64,000 nucleotides of DNA, taken from assembly GCA_021186555.1 (NCBI GenBank), contig JAJKFL010000002.1:9609001-9673000 (forward strand), in the 5' to 3' direction. The translations under genes and the position numbers were made by a program. Shown piece after piece: positions 40,470-52,400 of the stretch. The DNA is from Reticulitermes speratus (Eukaryota; Arthropoda; Insecta; Blattodea; Rhinotermitidae). Under the pieces are notes generated by a model. That model saw nothing but the letters and a program-made list of their open reading frames with translations, was not told where the DNA came from and ran no database searches. Position 1 is the first letter of the stretch. Each line of letters begins with the position of its first letter.

Positions 40470-43400
40470 GTAAAGACGTACATATTGTTAGAGCCAGAAG
40501 GGCTGTCTCTCTCTTCTCACCACCACGTGAAGAAAGACAGCTTAGTCTAGTCTGTCTAGTGAGTTGGCCTACCGGAGGTTCTGGCGTTGGAAGTAAACCC
40601 GTCGGACCTTGAAGCTGACAAACACATCTACCATTTTTAATATTATTTATTCCATGCATTTTGTTTGAATTTTCATTTTCATTTGCATTTTCATTCTTGA
40701 CAACAATAAATGCATCTTTGATATATACAAATACATACTTATATCGCTTATAACGGTCAAGATATTAACACAGTTTTCGTGTAATTAAAATCCTTAATTA
40801 ATCCTTAGACTAAGACTGTAGGAACTGTACGAAATTTAATGTTGGTTTGTTTAATTTTTAATATTTCGTTAATAAGTTATTAACTGTCAAAATCCCAAGC
40901 TGGTGCAAGTGTCACATCTTGCATGTCGCTGCTGGCGACCCTGGAGACAATATCAGTAAAGACATTTAATGTTAAAGAAGTGTCTATATCGCCATATCGA
41001 TGAAGAAGTTGCAATTAATAAGTGCAAATTCTACACTGCCAAGTTGAAGAAATACACTATCGTAGTTACGAGATACATGTACCGTTATACAGGGTATACA
41101 CAAAAGAATGGTGCGGTTTCAATGGCGAATAAAGGGAAACCGCACCATTATTTTGTGTATACCCTGTATATACTCCTATTATGGGAATGATTAATGGCAT
41201 TTTGCCTTCCTACATATGACAATTGATCCTATTGTGTTGCCGTTCCATACGCTTCAATGAAGACGAAGACGCCTTTTCTTATTTTGTGTACGTATTGCTC
41301 CTCCGCGCAGTACTTGCTGAGTCATGGTCTCTTGTACTTCCGGCATTGCATCACGTACATCAAAACGTGCACCAAGTATGCGTAAAGTAAAAGTAAAGAT
41401 GTCCCTCAGCTCGCTTTAAAGGCATATGGGGGAGTGGAGGTATAAGGCCACACATTTAGACTTCGTCCCTAGATAGAGATGAGTGGTCAGCTTCACGTTC
41501 TGCCCGCTTTACTTGGGCAAAGACCTTCCGGTACCCATGAAATAGGCGGCAGTACTCAGATATAAGTTATCGTCCAACATCTGAGTTCTTGACACGAAAA
41601 TATAGAGAGAGGACATTGTGCGTCCAGCATAATAGGCACCAGAAGTACGTCTGTGTTTGCCAGCTACGGGCCCCGAACTCTTTGCTTCCAGCGACAAAAC
41701 CTCTGGTAGGCCTACCCACTAGGCGTAGAAGCTAAGTGACAGAACAGGCCATGAAGGCCCAGAGGAGGAGTAGAGGTATAGTTCTACTCCTTCTTTAACC
41801 TCGGCGCTAGATGGGCGTGGGTGGTGAACCCCTCGCCCCGGCCGCTTTGCCGCCTGGAAAGAAACCCGGTACCCATTGTGCAGGAGTATCTGTGGGCCCC
41901 AGAGTCGGTCTGGACGGGTGCGGGAAATCTCACCCCCACCGGAATTCATCCCCGGAACGTCCAACCCGTAGCGAGTCATTATAACGACTGCAGCTAAGTG
42001 GGCCATAGCATATTTATTTACGTGTTGGTGAGGAGAGACTTCTCACAGCTCCTGCTGGGATATCTCAGTCAGTATAGGGACAAAACAACATAGCTGCGGG
42101 CTGAACAACCAGGCAATACGGATTCTGTTCCTTACAAGGGCCGGTGTTTGTCTCTTCTCTGCATACAGGCCACGTTTGGGCCCCATTCATTCTACTGTCC
42201 ACCTGGTATTATGGGTAAAGCGGCTGGGAATAAAGCAGAGGTTGGGAATATGTGGAGGTTTATCTCCACTGCTGTATATGTCTTCATGACATGGTACTCA
42301 ATTAATCACAGGTGACAACTGTGCTGTCCTTACGGCCGGGATTTGAACCAGGTTCCAGTCGACCGCTCTATCTTCCGTTCATTACTCTTGCTAACGTCTG
42401 TATGCCAACGGCATGGTGATAATTTCAAGGGACTCAGAACCGTTCCGATAACAGTGAGGAAGACACGTTTCAAGAATCGAACTCAGCCCACCTATCTCGT
42501 TGTTTATTGACTAAGCTATCACAGATATTCTGATAAAGTAGTACAATAACTAATTTTTTTCTGTTGTTTTTTACTGGAGTACAACTTTGCCTGTCCATTC
42601 CTAAACGGATTATGGCCCCGATAGCATTGTTACCAGCAGTGTACGGTGGCACATTGATAATGTTATTTTACATTTGTTATCAGTTACTTTCAATCGTTCA
42701 CAGATTTGATCGTGATAATTTTGTAATCAGTTGTACACATATTTACGTTTTGATACCTGATAGAAGAACACAGAGCAAGGTGTTCTGGAACAGGGTGCTG
42801 GGAAGAAAATTTGGACCTAAGAAGGAGAAAGTAATATTTGGTTAGAGTATTTATATGTACAGTACACCTAGTACTTTTGTGATTGATTAAACTAAGAATG
42901 ACGCAAGCTGGAAATATACTACATGTGGTTAAATTTAGAAATAGTTTCAAAATTTTGATTTGAAAACCTGCATAAAAGACACTTCTTAAGGTATCTATGC
43001 ATAGATTGGATATAATAGGCCCTGTTAATACGAATGTTGAAGAAATACGTTCTGAAATTATGGGCTGGATTTAACTGGCTCAAGGTGGCCTTAACTGAAC
43101 ATTATTGTGAAGATAATAATGCATTTACGGATTCATAAATGCGAGAAATATCTAGACCAGCTGAGTACGTATTAACTCTTCAAGGAGTTCATGCACATTG
43201 GAGTTAGCTGGCAAGTTGAACTTTCAAAACACGGTGATACCTATATGTACCACCTGCCTAAACACTGGGGATCGTGATAACATAGTCAATATAGTGACAA
43301 GGCTGCGGGCTGAAAGTCCGAAGACCGTGGTTCTTTTCCTGACAGAGGCAAAAGCTTCATGTCTCCTCCACAGCGACCAGACTGGATCTGGAGGTCACCC

Positions 43401-46400
43401 ACCCTCGTATGCAGTGGGCATTTGGGATTCTTTCACCCGGGGTTTAAGCGACCAGTACGTGATTACTTCATCTGACGTCGGGGATAAGGAAACGTGGAAC
43501 TAGATCTACCTTAGCTTCCTCTTAAGACTTTATGGCGTGCACACGGACAATTTTACCTTTGCCTTAGCAATTAACAACTATTCATTTGGTCCACACAGTA
43601 CATTCGCAAGATTATCACAATTAAAAGCATTAACTGGTCCTTCTTTATATTAAACAACTTTATAACCAACAAATTGCACATACTAAGAACAGAAAGCACT
43701 CCTACATGTTTCGAATATTGTCTATAGCCATCTTCATGGAGTATAAATACTAAAAGACATATACAGCGTTGTTATACAGCTTTGACACATGTAAGTGGTA
43801 AAATATAAAGTGGCAGCAGACCATTAAAATATGGTTTACAGTTTTACGTAAATATTATGTTAAAATTATTATATTGCAACACAGTTAGTGAAAGCGTCTG
43901 CATCCAAACATCTTGGGATAGTAAGAACTCTTCAAATGAAATCGAGTGGTAAATCCTAAATATTGCCACTCTATGTTTATACGATGAAGGATCACTCTGT
44001 ACTTCTTTGTAATTTTTCTGTGACCTATGAAATCGTTTATTAAACATTACTCAGTGGAACTTTAAACATCGAAGTTTTCAGTCTGCTCATTATGATTTCA
44101 GATGGGGAAATGATGGAATGCCGAAAGCTACCGACGCCAGTCCTATAGCAGCTAAAGGTTCTGGCTGTGCCAGAGATGCTGAAGAATATAACATGTGCCA
44201 CCCGAGGCGCGGCGTCGCTTTGATCTTCAACCACGAGAAATTTGATCGGATGGCGTCCCGGTCCGGGAGTGCTAAAGATTGTGCCACTCTGTCCGTCCAA
44301 CTCAAGAGTCTGGGCTTCGATATCCAAGTGCACAACGACCTTTCCTATGGCGAACTCTTACATGTACTAATGGAAAGTACGTAAGATGCAAGGGTATTAC
44401 AATCCTCACGATGTCCTAATGCTTTTATCACCATATCCTGTCTTACACTGATTCTGGTCCTGATACCCTAGTTATCAGCAGTGTACAGTCATGTAGAGTT
44501 TCGGGTCCTGGTAACTTAATTATCGGCAGTGCCCAGTCTTACGTAGTTTCAGGTCCTGGTACTCTTGTTATCAGCAGTGTCCAATCCCACACAAATTAAG
44601 GTACTGATACCTTTGTTATCAGCAGTGTCCAGTCCTACACAGATTAAGGTACCGATACCTTTGTTATCAGCAATGGCCAATCCCACACAAATTAAGGTAC
44701 GGTTACCTTTGTTATCAACAATGTCCAGTTGTACACAATTTTGGTCCAGTAGGACGAAATTTACGGTTGACTCTGTACAATTCCTTCCTTGTATTCGGAA
44801 TATCCTAGGTTAAAATCTCGGCCCCAGCCCGGCTATATTCGTTATGTATCTACCTGACTTTTCTTTGTCCCCCCTGACAAGTACAGACCTACTGCCTTAG
44901 AGGCCAAGATCGCTCTATTTTACCTCCTCTACCATTTATCATCCATTAATCTTCCTATTGATTGAAGGCATACAATGAAGTTTATCCAAACGATATTTAA
45001 AAATTCAATCCCTCTGTGACAAAAACACACCACGTCTCAATTACAAAAACCAAACTGTTAATATGCTGTTAAGCGAAACATCAGTGCTTACACCGAAAAT
45101 ATTATGAAACCCGTAGGAACACTGCATGGGTAAAATGCAGTTTTGAAAGTTAAAACATGGGCACATACGCTTATCACTCTGCTTTAGTTGCGGGATATTT
45201 CATTTAGTACAGTTGGTAGGCTAAGTCCTGAATGAATATGAAAGCAGTATTGGATTACCGGTAGCAGCAGAAATATTTCTCTTCTCCGTAATATTCAGAC
45301 CAGCTCTGGGACCCACCCCATCTCACCCCAGTCAGCTATCTAATGGGAAACGAAGTAAATGAGGTAAAGCGGTCGAGGCGTGAAGCTGACCATTTACCTG
45401 CACCTATTGCCGAGGTTAAAATCACATGGACTCTCTCAGTCTCAGCTCTTCGCCATTTCGTTGTGCTAAATTACATACTGAGACATTACGTTCAGTTGAC
45501 GTGTGCTGTAAAGGGTCAAACCTGTCTTCTCTTTCCGCAATTTCGTATTTCTCGATACTTGTGTAATGTCTGCGTTTCAGTCCGACTTTCTCATTTTTGC
45601 ACTTATATAAGCATATCATAGTTATAGTAATTTATCTTTAGTATGGAGAAATGTTCATTGCTAGAGAATAGGCAAATGAATGTGAAATCTTTCGACATCG
45701 TTATGTAACGTAGGTACTTAGCTTTTACGGCCTATAATGTCATGTTTGTAGACATTTAACAGGAGCGACGTAACGTGTAGTTTATGATCAAAATCATTTC
45801 GCAAGTCGAAAGCATTAATAATCCGTAACTGTCTTTGTAGGTTTCGTGGGAATACAGACTGTACTTGGGCTGACGTCTCACTGCGTCCTTATGATTTACT
45901 GACGTCGCTGCCGGCAACGTCGAATTTTAGGTTGATTAACGATTCGTGAATGGGAAAGGATGTGTAAGGAGATGGTACTGTCCTCATTTGAAGGATTGCT
46001 TCAGTATTTGCCTGGAGGAAATCTTTCTGGTCTCAACAGTTTTTTAAACTGTGACAATGTAGATTTTTTTGGCCTGAAAGACTTCGTTTGATTTCATTTT
46101 AATTCTTTTCCTTATGTTTAAATTTTGAAGTTTGTTTCCTTGTTATAATTTCTAGATGTTCGTAAAACTTTCTTCCTCTTCTCCGACTAAGGAATTCTCG
46201 ATTTTCTACTTCCGAAATTCTTCTCGATTTTTTTTTTTGTTTTTATGTTTAATTTCGAAATTCTTGGCTATTCAGAGCTTTGTAGTTCCGGCCGATTCTT
46301 AATCTTTTTGACTTCTTGCGAAATCTCCGACACTCTGATGTTTTATGTTTTAACTTTTCCACTACATTTAAATTGTAGCTAAATATTATTCGGGTTTTTT

Positions 46401-49400
46401 ACTAAATTATTCAGAGTTCTCACTAGCTGGCGTAACTTTTACTCTTCTCTTTTGTACATCCAGGTAAAGGTAAAGTTCTCCCTAGAACGGGCCATGAAGG
46501 CCCAGAGGGGGAGTAGAGGTATAGCTCTACTCTTTCTTTAACCCCGGCACTAGATGAGGGTGGGTGGTCAACTCCACTTCCCGACCGCTTTACCCCCCGG
46601 AAAATAGACCCGGTACCCGTTGTATAGGAGGCTGGGTGGGCCCCAGGGCCGTTCTGGACGGGTGCGGAAAATCTCGCCCCCACCGGGATTCGATCCCCTG
46701 ACCGTACAGCCCGTAGTGAGTCGCTATACCGATTTCGCTATCCCGGCCCCCCTTTTGTATTTCCAGTGTATATAAAATGTACCTGAAAGACAGAGAAAAA
46801 AGAAAAGGAGAGGGAGAGAAAATTGAAGGGGGCTATAAGAGACATACATATAATGGGGGAGGAATTATTAGAATATTTTCAACTCTGAAATTTTCTGGGC
46901 AAAACCCATTCGTCCTTCGCGAAGTTATCTTTCCAGTCTTATTTTTCCTACCCCGGACCTAATAAATTACACTTATTTATATAAATTTACTCTGCACTCT
47001 TATAAACAGGCAAGGTAGTCACTACTGTTAAAGCGAAGTGCTTTACTTGCGTCAGACTCTCTTGCTGTCATTCCAATCCTCATTCCCAATCTTATTAATT
47101 ACGTGAGTGAACTTTAATTTCTTAACTGGCGTGCTATTCTCTACTTAATATTTTACCTGCTATATGTTGTGTTATTGAGAAGGAAAGGAAACATATGGTG
47201 GGCGAACAATTGGTACTTCTGCTTGTCCAACTTATTTTATTTTAGACATTTTGGCTCAAAGGCCGTTGTGTATTTTATAATGGATATATATGTGACGTTT
47301 AAATATTGTCAAACATTAAATGACACCAGTATAGCTACCATCTCTAAAGTTCTCAACATCTTAATGTTAGAATATTCAATCCTGGAACCATATGTTTGGC
47401 TATTACAGTAATTTTTTTCTTGAAAATCTACCTTAAATCGGCCAATTAATTCAGAATAATTTCCCAAGTTTTATAAATGTTTATGCGAAATTTTATGTAT
47501 TTTCTTGCCGTAAAACATAATTGATTTTAATTTTCGCAATTGTTTAATTAATACGTTCTCGACACCAAATTAGTACACTCACGAAGTCTTCACTAACATC
47601 TTCCTGGGCTGACACCCACGTCAGATGTTTTAAAGAAACCAGCTTTCCATAGACCATCATCAGGGTTCTAATACGAATTAATAGCCAGCCTTCCCCAAAT
47701 TGTACACATTCATAGTTATGTAATTTGCGAAGGCTGCCTATTTTTCAACACGTAACTCATATAATAATCAGATGACTTTTGATCAAAAAGAGAAATGTAT
47801 TATATTTACTATTGTCGTCGCATCACCGACTTGGGATTAAATTATCTGCATTTATACCACTTTATGTATTTATGTGCTTCGTATGGGCCTTATAATAAAC
47901 AGTGCTTATACCTATATAGCTGCAGAATTAACTGATTCTTCTTGGCAATGGAGACTTAGTTTGTTTTTATGATTTAGGAAGCGGAGTGTCAAAGATTAAT
48001 TACATGTCCTTGAGGGTGTGTGAGTGTTCCGTCATTTAAACACCTGGAAGTACTTACTAAGGTGCTTAGCTGTATTAAATAAATTCAGATGTATTTATTT
48101 ATAGCGGCGGCTAAGGATCACAGTTCTGCGGATTGTCTGCTTGTGGCCGTGATGACTCACGGGGAACCCGGCATCTTGTACTGCCGTGACACTGTGTACC
48201 ACACGCAAGAGCTGTGGTTGAATTTCACAGGGGACAAATGTCGCAGCCTTATCGGAAAACCAAAACTGTTCTTTATACAGGTAAAGCAACATGCATTAAC
48301 GTATTTAGTTGCCCGTGTTAATTCCATTTGAAAACTCAAACGGAAGTCTGTTCATATATATTATACCATAAACTACGTTGTCAAATTTACAGATTTAAAG
48401 CAGTTTAATTTTGACACTCGTAAGTTGGAAACACCAACACAAATTTTGTGCTGCATGAACAGTCCACGTGCTTACATTTGGTGGCGCTGAACCGATACTG
48501 TCTGCCCTACAAACATAATCTAATATCGCAAAGAATATACTCTAATATTAGGACGGTTGTTCAGAAAATAATTGATGAGATCTGCGTTCTTCTGGGATAT
48601 ATAAGAGTCCGAGAAGCTTTCGTACTCGGACTTGACCCGTGAAGATGGGACCGATACGTTGTCCCGAAACGTCGGTAAACAATTACCACACGGCGCAGCG
48701 TAATATCCCGGAAGAACGCAGATCTCGTCAACATCGCTGCGTAGGTTTGAAATCAAGGTCAGAAAATAGTTGTCCTGTGGACATATTTTTTAAATTTATA
48801 GCTGTATTAAGAACAGCCCACATTTAATTGTACTGCTGACCCACTACTTTTTTACCTAGCAGCCCCCACAGCTGAAGCATCTATCTTATCGAGGTAGAAC
48901 CTTTTTATTTTCCTGTTGATAAAAGTCCATGTTCCGAGTTATCAGCCATCTTGTCACAGCCGTTTCCATCTTGTGATCATGTTTATACTTGTAGCTGTCA
49001 AGATGTTGCTTCAGAGCTATAAACAGACGATAATCGCTCGACAACGAATTCCACTGATATAATCCCAGTCATTGCAGGTTCTTATGTTCGAAATTTTACG
49101 CCATGTAAGCTAATTTGCTGTCTTATTGTAGCGATTTGGGAATGGCGTGAAATAGAAGGCTCGCGGCATAGGCTATACAATGTTGCTGTCTTGAACTCTG
49201 AAACTGGAATAAACCACAATAGAATTTTGTTATACATTTGTATTTTGTACTCCAAATTTATAAAATACAACCAAAAAGGTACACATTTACGGATCACAAA
49301 TGTATTTATTATTTAATTTCTCGTACATGTTTCGGCCTCCTCGGTCATATTCAGGAATTCAATTTAACCTTATGGATACTGAGATTAATCTAGATTATAC

Positions 49401-52400
49401 TCGTATTTAAAGATTGAGCTCGTACCGCGCCGTAAACACTGTCTCGATTATAAAAAAAAACATTAATTGAATGTTGTACTGTTGAATGTTCACTGTCTGT
49501 CTGTTCTAAGAACCATCCAAGATCCATGAATGAACTTTGTAGGCAGAACGTAGTATTTCATTAGTATTTCATATAGTATTAAGCCTTGTGACAGATATAG
49601 TAACCGGCAAGGCTTTGAAGCTTTAATACTGTAAGAAGTTTATCTATGACAGTTACACAATTTAACATGTATTAGGCACGAGTAGATCCTTTCATTATTA
49701 AACTGTATAGCTTAAGATGGCCGAGAAGGCCGAAACGTGTAGGGGAGGTTAAATAATAAATACATTTGTGATCCATGAATGTGTAAATTGTTGGTTGTGT
49801 TATTTGATAAACCACGACAGTCTTTAATTAGAATAGTTGACATCCGGGTCGAGGTTTGAAAGCAGGAAATCCCAGAAATAAAGCAGGACTGCTACTTTAT
49901 CGACCGCGACATTCGGTCACAAGGGCTCAAAATGTTTTATAATAATAATAATAATAAATATAATTTATTAATTTGTGTTTCGTTACATTACAGAATTTTG
50001 TGCATGTGCAACAGCAGGTAATTTATCTCTCATCCGGGCGATTGACAGTGGACCCATTAGGGGCCTAAATTTCACAGAGACATTGTCTCAACCCCCCCTC
50101 CCCCCGCCACAAGTTTAAAAGTTAAATTAAAACTAGGCGTTTTTATTGTAGAATTATTTCTCTGTACCCTGTTCACGTACAGGCCTGTCGAGGGACAATG
50201 GTGGACCCAGGGGTTTCCGTAAATGATGAGACAGATGGATATAGCATATCGTACGTAATTCCTACGCAAGCCGACTTTTTGATAGCGTATTCTACAGCGG
50301 AAGGTACGTATAAAATGAACAGAATTTTGAGTCTGTATGTCTAGGGTTGCAAAATATTTGACAGTACTTACCGTGTCAGTATTCTCTGGACAAAATCCAT
50401 TTTAGGTTACTACCCTATCACACGGAAATAAGGCAGACTTATGACGTCACCACATTCTCTTCTTGTCTGCCTGCCGCCCGTTTCAACTTTAGAAACGTGC
50501 GACTGATTGGCACGAAGCTTAGTATGGACGTTATTCCGTTGGAGGTCATCCCAGTTTTGTAATTTTTAATTTCCTAGAGTTTGTCGTAACAACTTGGCGA
50601 ACGCGCAAACTTTTGAGGTGGTAGCAACTCTAAAGACACTTACTTTTTTATCATATTAATAATCTACCTCCTTGAAAAATACTGAAATATATTAGGGTAG
50701 TTCTTTTGTGGAATAAATATACCAATACGGAAATCATGCGAATGCTCTCTATAATCTCTTGGGTGGTTTATTTTGCAACCCTCTCATTGATTTAATAAAG
50801 TAGCATCTAATAACAGAAAAAAAGTTGTCTCTGTGCAAGCCATGAAGCCATAAAGGGCAAGGAGAGGTATAGATTCACTCATTCTTAACCTCGGCTCAAG
50901 ATGGAGGTCAGTGGCCGCCATCACGACCAGGCCGCTTTACCCCCAGGAAGGAACCCCCGTACTTATTAAATTGGAGACTGGATGGGATCCAGGGCTAGTC
51001 TGGACGTTTTGGGGAAGAGAAAAATCTCTTGCCCACGGCGTCTAATAATATAATGAATTGGAAATAATTCTAAGGGAAGTGGTCGTGGCCTAATAAAGGG
51101 GTGTACAAATCCCCGGGCGCCAGGTGGCCTGGGCAACCAACCTTTGTGCGGTGGTGCCTAATATGAATTGATCCTCAGTATGAAACTCGCTTCAGCAGTT
51201 CAGACCGTGGGAGAATAAAACGCCTCTGCCTATTTGTCTTCAGTCTTTGGCTTGCGGATCGAGCATGTTGCAAGACTTCGCGTTGGGTAGATGCTTAACC
51301 TCTTGAACCTCACATTCAATATTGAAGCTCCTCTAGGCATGTGGGCCGTGTGGTACCATATTCATTTCACACTTGTAAATTAAGCCTTCGCTTTCTCCGC
51401 TTCTGCTTGCTGATGTCTGTGTACAGAGAGAGTGGTCACCACACACGCGTAACTGTGATTATGCTGGAAAGTGTGTGCTACGACGCAGCCTGTCAAACAA
51501 TGTTCAGCCTCCTGAGATGCGTAAAATACTTTCCAGGAAGAAATTAACAATGCCTGCGATCTTTACGGCGATAGTCTGCCATGCAGCAGTTGTGGGCTCT
51601 ACACTGACAATTACACATACAGTGATCCGTTTATGCGTGTTTAACTTCCGATGTACGGAGACGTTTCGTATAAAAAAGGGCGCTCACCCCTTGATAGAGG
51701 TGCCAATACACACCACTTGACAGCAGGTGAAGTGGAAAATTTCCGTGATCTTGGGATTAAAAAAAAAATACTTTGAAGTGAATTTGAATCGTGCACTTTT
51801 ATTTAGTAGAAAAACCAGCACAGTACACAAATAGGCCCTACGTAAGACGCATAAAACAATACCGTTTTTATTTACTGTTACGTGTTTCCGCCATTTTGGC
51901 CATCTTCCCTGTGGAGATGGCCAAAATGGCGGAAACATTTAGAGGTAAATAAAACAGCTTTGTTTTACGCATTTTATGTATATGTGTGCTATGCTGTTTA
52001 TTTTACTAAATAACAAATCTGCTGATATTGTTGCTTCCTGTTTTTATAATATCGTTGGAATAAAACCAAATATGATTATTTTTCCCCAGTTCTGAATTTG
52101 TAAGTTTCATCTAATGCGTCACCGTCCATACAGGCGCCTGTAAGCCGTACCGTTACGCACCGTCTCAACAAGGCCCTGCCTGTGTGTGTGTTTATGATCC
52201 TTCAGTAACCTGTAACAACTACTTGGCAACGTGTGACAAGTACAGTAATATAAAGTGAAGTTGTCCATGTGCATACCATGTAACGCATACGGGGGAGGGA
52301 AGTTATAGCTCCACTCATTCTTAACCTCTGCTCTAGGTGGAATGAAGTGGTCAGCTTTATGCCCTGGCTGCTTTGTCTCCTGAGAAAGAGCCCAAGGTTC

